From Piscicola geometra (Eukaryota; Annelida; Clitellata; Hirudinida; Piscicolidae): a stretch of 64,000 nt of DNA. The position numbers and the translations under genes are program-made. A model generated the notes under the pieces. The model saw only the letters and a list, made by a program, of their open reading frames with translations. It was not told the DNA's origin and did not search any database. Shown here piece after piece: positions 48,861-58,500 of this stretch (positions within the stretch are counted from its first letter, which is position 1; each line of letters begins with the position of its first letter). The stretch lies in NCBI GenBank assembly GCA_943735955.1, contig OX030956.1:15372695-15436694 (forward strand), written 5' to 3'.

Positions 48861-49805
48861 TGAGGTATTTTTTTGTGGCTGTTCCGTACCAACAGAGACT
48901 GTGGTTGAATGTTTGTTTGTTAGATTGTGATGGGTGTTTGACGATTGTTTATACAAATTTTGTAAGTTGTTTGCAAAATTCTTTTGTCAAAGCGTAATTT
49001 TGTTTCTAACTTCTGTTTACGGGGCTTAAATTTCTTTAGTATGTGGTTTAAACTCTAACTTCAATAACTCCCACCTCTCAAACACCACCCAAATAGACGA
49101 AAGAATCCACCGTCAGCGTCTCTTCCTGATTCCAACCTTCTTTGATTTTTATAAATTGACTGAAATATATTGCTATATTTAAGTATTTAAATAGAAATCT
49201 TAAATCGGTTAAATAAATTGTTATGCTTTAAAATCAGTTAAATAAATTGTTTTAACTTTTTATTCCATTTTTCAAAATTTGTATACATTTTTTTTATAAT
49301 TTTAGAATCAAAAAAATATTTTTATAGGTTTCTGCAAATAATTAAATAAATTTTAATATTTTACTTTTTTGAAATTTTTTTGCCTTTTACCCCATCAATC
49401 CGCAGAATAAAACGCAGATCAGGTGCAAAAACTAAGGTGCATTTAACACATGCAGCGCGGGTGCAGTTAACCTACAACCGCGAATTCACATAAATAATGA
49501 GGTTCTATCTAAACCTAAAGTTTTTTTATTATTTAAAATTATATTTATAATAAATTTTTTTAGACTAAAAATAATTATTTAGATTTTTAATTTTAAAATC
49601 TCATTTTAATCTAATTAATCATTCTAATTATATTCTAACTAATCATTCTTTTACAGTTTATTGTAATTCAAATTTCAAGATTTAATACCAATAATTATCA
49701 GAAATTTAATACAAATATAATGTCAGAAATAATAAAACAAATTAATCCTATAAAAATATATAAAATGTCATAAAAAGCATATAAAAAATGTCATAAAAAT
49801 TTTAT

Positions 49806-50260
49806 CTAAAATTTAATACCAATAATTATCAGAAATTTAATAAAAATAAATGTCAGAAATTTAATACAAAAAAATGTCAGAAATTGAATCAAAGGGAGCC
49901 ATTGGGACCAAGGAGGAGTATCTGTGTTGGCCTCAAAAAGACGAGCACATAACATTTTCTCAACCGTGGCATTGCCCTGCTCCACAAGACCCTGGCACTT
50001 AGGATTTCTTAGACGGCCATTCACAATAGTGACTTCCCCAGGCCATTCCCTACACAGGCCTGTCACAATCGAGTTGACGAACTCACGGCCATTATCTGAG
50101 TGGAGTAACTTTTGAGTCCCCAGATAACAGAACACCTGGTTTTGAAGATTAAAGGCCACTTCAGCTGCTGATTTATGACAAAGGGCAAAAAGCACGTGGA
50201 ACTTGGACCAGTGGTCCATGTAGTGCCCAATTTAGCTGTATATCCCATCTCGACAATGTC
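49806..50260 (-). pseudogene. Ginger-like integrase catalytic core
   Basis: Minus strand. First catalytic Asp in MDHWSKFHVLFAL, second in LLHSDNGREFVN, Glu in GLVEQGNATVEKML, with 37 residues between second Asp and Glu: the DDE arrangement of retroviral-type integrases. Length from the first Asp to the end of the helix after Glu is normal. Upstream, across a frameshift near 50220, is the expected DMR.C..GIYS-like segment. Downstream it runs into AT-rich sequence. The H2C2 finger lies 160 bp upstream at 50418-50657, separated by an AT-rich gap that may be an intron or an insertion. Confidence 0.8.
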
Positions 50261-50417
50261 TCATGTCTATCAGATTAATCTGTAAAAAATGCATGTAGAG
50301 TGGTTAGGCATGTTAATTACTTTAAATCCTATAACAATTATCAATTATTAATGAAAGATTGATAGGGTTGTGCATGTACCTGCCCTCTCGTCATGAATCC
50401 GGATGATATTATGGGTT

Positions 50418-50657
50418 TCAATGGCGCTCTTGTTGTCTGTGGCTGGCACATTTGTGACATGTAAGGCAAAGGGCAACATATTTGTCTATGGCACATCTAG
50501 GCACACAGCCATACAACTTAGACACCTCATAAGCTGTCTTTCTGATGCCCATATGACCTTTACTCATGTGCACTTCATGAATGATGTCAAAAAAATTCTC
50601 AACCAAAACAACAGGCTTCCAGGAAGAGATTATTGTTGTGTCATTGGCATTCTGCAA
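50418..50657 (-). pseudogene. integrase H2C2 zinc finger (Ginger copy 2)
   Basis: HEVHMSKGHMGIRKTAYE, CVPRCAIDKYVALCLTCHKC: H2C2 finger preceding the integrase core, near-identical to 6582-6830. MPP-type start absent; continuous with the preceding NANDTTIISSWKPVVLVENF. Confidence 0.78.
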
Positions 50658-50682
50658 AAATATTTATTCATTAAAAAAATTT

Positions 50683-51268
50683 GGCACTACTCTTAGAGAA
50701 GCCGATCTATATGATTCATGTTCATTTAACTCCTCCCACTTTTTTTGATTGACATGTGCTAAAAGTAAAACAAGAACTTTCAAGGTTTGTATTTAGTTTA
50801 GTTTTATTTATTATTGTATTAATAAAAACAACAAAAAACTTTTCTTTTAATAATTTTTTATAGACCAGGAAGTTTAACTGGTATGCGTAAAATAATGAAA
50901 AATTATTGAAAAATAGAACTTGAATGTCTATGAAAAATAATGACTCGAAATATGGTTTTATAATTGGAAGATACGATAGTTAAATACTTAAAATCATACA
51001 AGCATTTATTTGCTTCGATTTCTGAATTTATTTGCTTGCAAATAAACGAATTGTTTGTTAAAATAGTTAAATTGCCTTCGCAAATATGAAGTGTTCAATA
51101 TAAAAAAAACTGCATTTTAAATAATAATTCTTGAAAAATGCGCTTATATTATTTAAAAAAAAGTATTTTCAATTAAGCGCTTAATTGTTTAAAAAGTGTC
51201 TATCAAAAAAAGTAGGAGGAGTTAAATGGACATGAATAATATGGATCAGCTTCTCTGAGAGTAGTGCC
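50683..51268. mobile_element. fold-back MULE, short copy, 9-bp TSD
   Basis: TIRs GGCACTACTCTTAGAGAAGC (50683) and GCTTCTCTGAGAGTAGTGCC (ending 51268). TSD aaaaaattt / aaaaaatta (8 of 9) at 50674-50682 and 51269-51277. Ginger copy 1 has the unoccupied site at 6835-6846 (ttaaaaaaattatat). 586 bp, no coding sequence; related to 7055-9184. Confidence 0.88.
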
Positions 51269-51547
51269 AAAAAATTATCTACAAGTTATAATAAAATCAC
51301 AATGATTTACTTGAGATTTTGAGGGTAGACAAAGTCCCAAAGCTGCATGGGAAATTAGCTGGAACCCTTGGCTCTTGACTCGTTTATTAAAGACTTTAGA
51401 GAATTTTTCTTATTTTTTTATACATCTTTTAATTTTATCTCCTTTCTCTTTACATATTGTTTTGCTAGTATTGCTATTATTTAAATATTTGACTTGGCAA
51501 AAATCTAAATAAATTTGTTTTTGATCATATACTTTCTTATCTTATCT

Positions 51548-51900
51548 CCTTCACCCTCTATCGCAGCCTCGGCACCAGTGGCAAGACAGAAAATTGACAA
51601 GAATGATGATTGTGTTTTATGGTTTTGAGGATGATGTGGTGATGATTGTGCTGTGGTATGAGTGTTGGTACTGTAGTGATGATTGAATTTTTTTTGCTGG
51701 TGATAGTGATTTTTTGGCGGTGTGGGTGAGGTTGGATTATTGAGGTTGATTGTTTTTTTATATTCAAATTGATATATATACATATATTGGTAGTGGTCTA
51801 AAAACCGTTTTATTTAACAAATTTATTTGAAGAGCGCTTTTGTTCACTTAGTAAAGGGCGCTATATAAATCATTAGTGATTGATTGATAGTGATTGATTG
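51548..51900 (+). mobile_element. short retroelement, copy 3
   Basis: Plus-strand orientation: starts at caccctctatcgcagcctcg, passes a T/G-rich body (inverse of the A/C-rich body elsewhere), tatatatacatatattggta, gtggtctaaaaaccgtttta, the hairpin agcgcttttgttcacttagt ... agggcgct, aatcattagtgattgattga, ending in a (gatt)n tail at about 51900. Absent from Ginger copy 1 at the corresponding position. Confidence 0.8.
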
Positions 51901-52115
51901 ATCTTAACTTATTTAACACTTTCCTTTAAAAATGATCGCACGTTTTCTTAACACTTTATCAAATTCAAACTCAAATTCTAGTTTGGTACAAATAGCTAAA
52001 AAATAGTCCTATTTCGCATGCGCAATGAAAGTTTGGATGGAACTATGTATGTGATTGTTTCCATTTAAATTTAAATACATTAATCACAGCTATTGTACAA
52101 AAACCAGGAAGATGG

Positions 52116-52367
52116 TTAACATGAGTAATTTGCTGTATCCAAGGGCTTTATAATTTGTATCCACATTTCCATTTTCATCTTGGAATCCTTTATCATCTTA
52201 TTGTAGGATTCAACACTATTTCGTAAATTTTTGTAGAGCTGGAAGTTGAAGTAGGAAGATGCAACGAAGAGTGGTGATAATATCATTGAAACGTAAAACA
52301 AAAAAGATGAAGGATTCTTGCCAGCAAATTCAATTAATTCTCCAGAAAGACAATCCAGATTTAACAT
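52116..52367 (-). CDS. SMIM15: SMIM15-like small membrane protein
   Basis: 83-codon uninterrupted frame, ATG at 52365-52367. Pattern: a short amphipathic start (LSGELIEFAGKNP), a transmembrane helix (SSFLFYVSMILSPLFVASSY), then a basic cytosolic stretch (FQLYKNLRN ... KMIKDSKMKMEM). This matches the layout and several key positions of animal SMIM15 (about 74 residues; acidic start, A-K-x-P, FL, PLF-x-AS, then a K-rich tail). Cellular role of that family is poorly known. Context ATG is preceded by ccaaa. It lies 161 bp downstream of the PDAP1 stop on the same strand, with an acceptor-like ttcag 13 nt before the ATG. Identity rests on by-eye comparison. Confidence 0.6.
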   Translation of the reverse strand: MLNLDCLSGELIEFAGKNPSSFLFYVSMILSPLFVASSYFNFQLYKNLRNSVESYNKMIKDSKMKMEMWIQIIKPLDTANYSC

Positions 52368-52380
52368 TTTGGCAAGAACA

Positions 52381-52400
52381 CTGAACCATTTGCAAAATAC
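52381..52400 (-). promoter_or_regulatory. putative trans-splice acceptor upstream of the SMIM15-like gene
   Basis: On the minus strand attttgcaaatggttcag ends at 52381, 13 nt before the ATG. The sequence 3' of the PDAP1 poly(A) signal is too short for a promoter plus conventional leader intron, so this AG may accept a spliced leader. Inference only. Confidence 0.4.
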
Positions 52401-52430
52401 TTACCGTAAGTGAAACTGGCACAAAACATT

Positions 52431-52436
52431 TTTATT
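52431..52436 (-). terminator. poly(A) signal of PDAP1
   Basis: AATAAA on the minus strand (tttatt on plus), 93 nt after the PDAP1 stop codon and about 64 nt before the next ATG. No other AATAAA lies between the stop and this point. Confidence 0.6.
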
Positions 52437-52528
52437 CAATATACTATTTAACTAAATCATTTTAAATATAAATAAAAAATAGAATATATATTTAAAAGTT
52501 AAATTAAAGAAAAAAAGTAAAGCAACAT

Positions 52529-55500
52529 TTATAGAGCATTTTTGTGTTTTTCCGAGAGCTTCATCTCTGCTAACTGTTTAGCTGTATCTTGTACTGAAAT
52601 ATTTCAAAAAAATGCTACTTTAAAAAAAGATAAAAATGTCTCTTATTTTAAGTAAATTATTCAAGTAAAAATTCATACTACATTTTGTCATAACAAACAT
52701 TAAATTTGAAGTAAATCCACACTCTAAAGATAAAATGCGCATTTATTGATTATTATGAGTACCTTGTTCTGAGTTCTAGACTTAATCTATGCAGCACCCA
52801 TCATATACTCACATTTTTTCTCTTCATCTCTCTTCTTGGAGGCTTCTTCTCGTTGTTTTCTGATGAGGGCAAGACGTGCCAGATCAGCTCGAGCCTGGTC
52901 AGTTTTGCCTGCCTCGTGCATCTTCTGGTAGCGTTCCTTGGATTGCTGCTTCTCCAACTCCTCTCTGGGAAAGTGGTGAGAAAAAAAAAGTAAAAATGCA
53001 TTATCTAGATAAAAAATTCAATTTATAAAATGAAATATATTTAATATAGATTGAAAGAACAGCTAAGGTAAAAAAAACTAAACATACAATTAAGTTTGAA
53101 ATTTTATTTTTTATAAGCCTGAAATAAATCACCTTTCTCTCCTAGATAAGGTTGCTTTCTGGTCAATTTCAATGTCAGTTATCTTTTTGGACTTCTGCTT
53201 TATTCTGTTTGGATTCTCTATGTCTATCAGATGAGATATGCCTTTGGGCTTGTCTGGCTTTGAAAAAGAGAAAAAATATTTTTCAATAAAATTGAACTAC
53301 TGTAAAACATCTACATCTATTGGTAGCATCACAGCAGTTACGCTTCTCCATTACACGACAAGTATTAAATACACATGATTTAATAGGTGGATTGGAGAGC
53401 TAATGAAAATTAATATTTGGTTATTTGAACCTATTTTATTCTATATTGGTTGATATTGAAGCATAAATAAAATTTGTAAAGTTTCATTACATTAATAATA
53501 ATAATAATAATAATTACTAGCATTATTATAGTGGCGTATAACCCGAACGGGCTTCCAGGCCACTTAGGCTGCATATTTTCATTTGCAACTAGGGCATTGG
53601 TTGCACTTGAACCTAGGAGCTTTCATTATTGGTCAAGCCGAGAGTCGTTGCCGAATCCGCTACCCGTTCATTAATTATATATTTATCTTATGTGCAAAAA
53701 CAAGAAAGTCTAACAATATTTAACATTACGATAAAAAACAGTATTATAAACGTGACGCAAACCCGAACGAGCTTTAAGACTACTTGGTTATGAATATTGA
53801 TACCTCTGAAACCTTTAATAAGTAGCAATAAAAAAAATCAACAGTTGCTGGCTTACTTGACATAGATTCTCAAGTCCCTCACATCATGTGAGTCTTATTT
53901 TCAAGTCGCTTTCCAGGTTCTGCATATCTTTTTTTTCATCCTATTTCTTTATGGACTAGGCATTCTCTTGGCAGTGTGGTAGACCTTCGCAGCATCTTCC
54001 GGGCGAAAAACACTTCAAGGGAATCTTTGCACAAATACGTGCAAAGCATTTTTTGAAAACGAGGTCAAAAAAGTGGAAAATAGAAGGGTCGCGCTAGTAT
54101 GCCTTTACAAACGTCTCCAGCAGCTCCAAGTCATTCATGCTAATAATTGAAGTAAAGATTTAGCGCAGTCGCTAACATAATAGTAAGATTTGCAGATGAA
54201 ACTTATCTTATTATTCCATCATCTAACACTCATACCAATCAATTAGAGCTTGACTCTCTTGCTAAGTGGGCCAAGCTCAGTAATCTTTCACTTAACCTCA
54301 AAAAATCATTCGAACTCGTAGTCCACAATAGTCATAAACACATCACACAACCAGTCATACATCCATTCATTCAACGCACTAACAAACTCACTATCTTAGG
54401 TATTACATTCACTGACATTTCCATCATTTTACCACACATAGATCATATTACCAAAAAATGTCTACCCCACTACCATTCGCCATGACAATACACAACCAAA
54501 CCAAAGACGCACTCTGCTACAATCACCACCCAGCCACACCCACCATTACATACACATACTATCACAGGACATATCACACAGACGCAGCTCATTCAACCAA
54601 TCCAGAACAAAATCATTCAGCCCAAGACCACCTCAAATCACAAACTACAAACCAGAAGACGCAATCACAAATGACACAGATGAATCCTACTCAATCTACC
54701 TCCTGAAAAAAACAATAAGACAAAAATACAACTTCACCCAGGACAATCCCTTATCTTACGAGAAGGGATTGTCCACAATCATAGATGCTATTTCAATAAT
54801 CAACCACAAAAATGACGACACTATAAAAAACCTCACACGACTATTCCTCCTAGACATCAAGACCCCCACAATACGCTCCAACAACTCCCACATCACCCCA
54901 TTACTCCAAAACCTACACACACACAACAAACATAACAAAGAATTAATCCTTCGTGAGACCAGCGAGGAGTAAAAAAAAGACACAAAATCACACACCAGAA
55001 GTGAAATTCAGATCCCTCATAGCACCCATTTTCAACCAGATCATACAAGAAATTCGACAACACCCACCTCCAAATAACACTAACCACACAAACCAAACCA
55101 TCCCAAACACTACTCTACACAAAACCCTGATCAACACACCCAGACCCTCTACAACCACAGTCACATCAAAGACCATCAACACAAGCACCCCTCAAACAAT
55201 CGAAAGACCTTCAACGAGCCGACAAGCAGATATAGAAGAGCTACTTCTCCTGCTAGACGGACCCCGAGTGAAAGGGTCATAAGATACATTTTATATTATA
55301 CGTACTCACTGTTCGAAGACATTCAAAGACACAACATTATTTCTTATTCACGCTACCGATTTTTGGCAATAAAGACTCAATTTTTCGAAATACAATAAAA
55401 TATCGTGACACAAACAAAGACTTTCATCCCGAATATTGAAAAAAGCATATTACTGACTACACCACACACGTTATTTGACAGAACACTCTCACCCACATAA

Positions 55501-58500
55501 ACATCGACTTCCAGATTTCCCATCAGAACTGACAACAGGATTAAAGACTGACAGTACGATAAGAAACACAGATACACCCGATAAATCAAACATCCTAAAC
55601 CTTACCAACCATATCTTAGACACACACACAAGACATCTTACAGAGAGGCCTAGGCTTTATTCCCTCCCAGCCGACTTACAAAAAAGACGCACTCACAGAC
55701 TTTAAAGAAAAAGACCATATGACGCATACCCCTAACCTCAAATTACAATAAATATAAAAGATCACAACCACCCACCACAGTAAATAATATTCCTATTGCC
55801 ATTTCTTCAAATAATAGCACAATCCATCATTCCCATGAAGACACACCCCCTCAACATATAAACTACCAAGCACCTTCACACCAGACATCCAAAAGGCCCA
55901 GTCACACATCATAAACACATCTAACACAATACGCACACACATTAGCAACCATATCAACACATACCGTTTAAACCAAACAAAAACGAAGACGTGCACCTCA
56001 CACAATCTCTCCAAAGAGCAAAGATCAGCACTCAAGAAACTCATTCAACTTACAAAAAATAGACACATTATTATAAGGAAAAACGACAAAGGTGACACAA
56101 TAGTAATCATAACTCCAGAGGCATACGATAATGAAGTCATGAGACAAATCAATAACACAAGATACAATACACCCACCACCTCGGATCAATAATCACTCAC
56201 AAACACACTAATCAGACGCGCACTACACAATCACAGAGATCCCATAGACAAGCACACCTACAATTTCCTAACACCACCCACAAACATACAATACAAAACA
56301 ACGACGAGTGCTATTAACGTGGCGTAAACCCGGACGGGCTTCAAGACCGCATCAAAACTATACCATTTTATTCACTCCCGAAAATACACAAACCCATAGA
56401 CAAATGGTACAACTTATCAACACCACCAGGACGCCCGATAATCAGCAACTGAAACTGAACACATAGCAACTCTCATAACCAATTATCTGACACAAATAAC
56501 TAAAAAAACACCCAGCCTTCCTCGAGAATAGCTATGACCTAATAAGACAAATGAACACACGTATCAATAACACAAATATAGATAAAAATAACCTAACATT
56601 CATAACGGCAGACGTAAACAGCCTATACACCAACATGATTAAATTAGTTAAATTAGGTACACACATATCATCACCAACCAATATACAACACGGCGTTCCT
56701 CAAGGCTCTGTTCTTGGACCGCTTCTTTTCACCACATACATCTCACCTATCTCAAATATAGTCAACCAATTCAACATAACCTACCATAAATATGCTGATG
56801 ATATACAACTTCTTCAATTCATCACACCTAATACATCCAACCAAGCTACTAGTAACCTCACATCTTGCTTACAAACCATGGAAACTTGGTTTCTCAATAA
56901 CTATCTCCAGTTTAACACCACTAAATCAGAAATAATAAAACTAGGCACCCCTTATCAATTAAATAGTTTAAACACAATATCATCTGTCAACATCAACTCA
57001 GATAAAATCCCCATCAATAACAATCTCAAAATACTCGGAGTCACCCTAGACAGCAAACTCACTTTCAAAAACCACATCACATCTATCATCCAATCATCAC
57101 ACTATCATCTCAAAGCAATCAAACACATACGCCCATTCATTACTACTGATCTCTCCGCCTCACTTTCCCGATGTCTAATACTAAGCAGACTTGACTACTG
57201 TAACTCGCTATTATATAATATCACCAATCAAGAAAGAAATCGTCTACAATCAGTTTTAAACAAGGCGGCTAGAATCACACTCAACTGTGATTACCCAGGC
57301 CATCACCTTGTTCAATCATCAAAGGAAAATCTTATAAAACTCCACTGGCTTCCTATAGACTTTCGAATATCCTTTAAAATAGCCATCACCACATTCAAAA
57401 TTCTTCAAACCTCAATACCGTCATATCTCAGCAAACTCATAACTAAAAAAACATCAAACAAACAACTGCGTTCATCTTCATCTCTTCTCCTCAACCAAGA
57501 ATCCACTACAAACAACATCTCAAAAAGAGCTTTCCGTCACGCAGCTCCAACAACTTGGAATGCCCTTCCACCTGCACTTCGAAGCATCAACCAATTTTCG
57601 ACTTTCAAAGCCAAACTGAAAACTCATTACTTTAACTTAGCCTATCATTCTTAATAATTACTCCATGCTACTCTTTGCTCTCCTTTTCATAACATTACTA
57701 TTATAATTATTTTTATTTCTTTATTGCATTACGACGCAGTGAAAGCGCTTCAGTTGCGTGCCCGGGCGCTATACAAAAATGACAATTATTATTATTATTA
57801 ACACACGCAAAATAGAATGTGTCTCAATGGCACTCAAACAACACCCATTCCATAACAGACCAGACCAACTAATACTTAATCTTTTACACATTATCTCAAA
57901 CAACCACACATTCACATTCAATGCCCTCACCTAGAAGCAAATAAACGGATGTGCGATGGGAGTCAATGCAGCACCAGCACTGGCGAAAATCTACTTACCC
58001 AAATTAGATAAGATCATAACTAATATCTACAAACCCCTAATATACAAAAGATACATAGACGATATTTTAATCATTCTAGACAATTCAAACTACCCCACAC
58101 TATGCACGAAAGATATAATCAAGAACATCTCCGAAACACTGAACACAACAAAATTCAAACGGAAATCATACACGATCACGCTAAGATAAAGACATATTTA
58201 TCACGAACAACCACCTACAAACAAAGACACACATAAAAAGACTAATAATCTATCACTCCTACATAAAGACTCCGACCACCCACCACACACCTTCAACTCA
58301 ATACTAAGATCTTCACTTATTAGATATAGAATATTAAGCAGCACCACACATGACTACTTCTAAACTGCCCTCCAACTCAGACACTCTCTATCGCAAAGAG
58401 GCTACAATAGAACAACAATAAATTGATTCATAAAAAAATACAGCACATACACACACCTGAAAGTTACGACCCAGTAAGAACCAACACGATCACCAAACCA

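Larger units (their letters stand above)
47786..49479 (+). mobile_element. MULE deletion derivative, 9-bp TSD
   Basis: TIRs GGTTGTAGGTTAACTGCACC (47786) and GGTGCAGTTAACCTACAACC (ending 49479) with an exact 9-bp TSD gcgaattca at 47777-47785 and 49480-49488. The TIRs extend over 90 bp, including gcatgtgttaaatgcacct and the gatctgcgttttatcc block. The undisturbed target is visible in Ginger copy 1 at about 5775-5785 (tttgcgaattcctataaata). It encodes the transposase N and C termini but not the DDE core. Confidence 0.92.
47687..52044. mobile_element. Ginger-like DNA transposon, copy 2
   Basis: Left TIR TGTTCCATCCAAATTCAGTC (47687); right end gaaagtttggatggaac to about 52043. The TIRs are more diverged than in copy 1 and the TSD is not clean. 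Retains the H2C2 finger (50418-50657) and the integrase core (49806-50260) on the minus strand. Three later insertions lie inside: MULE derivative 47786-49479, fold-back MULE 50683-51268 and a short retroelement 51548-51900. Ginger copy 1 is unoccupied at the first two sites. Confidence 0.75.

Noticed and set aside
53640..53700. tRNA-like box B in the SINE-like repeat
   Set aside because: gccgaatccgctacccgttc only faintly resembles a box B, and no cloverleaf could be folded by eye.
54458..55282. Thr/His/Pro-rich small proteins
   Set aside because: They arise from the A/C-rich strand of the Penelope-like region and lack consistent frame or domains.
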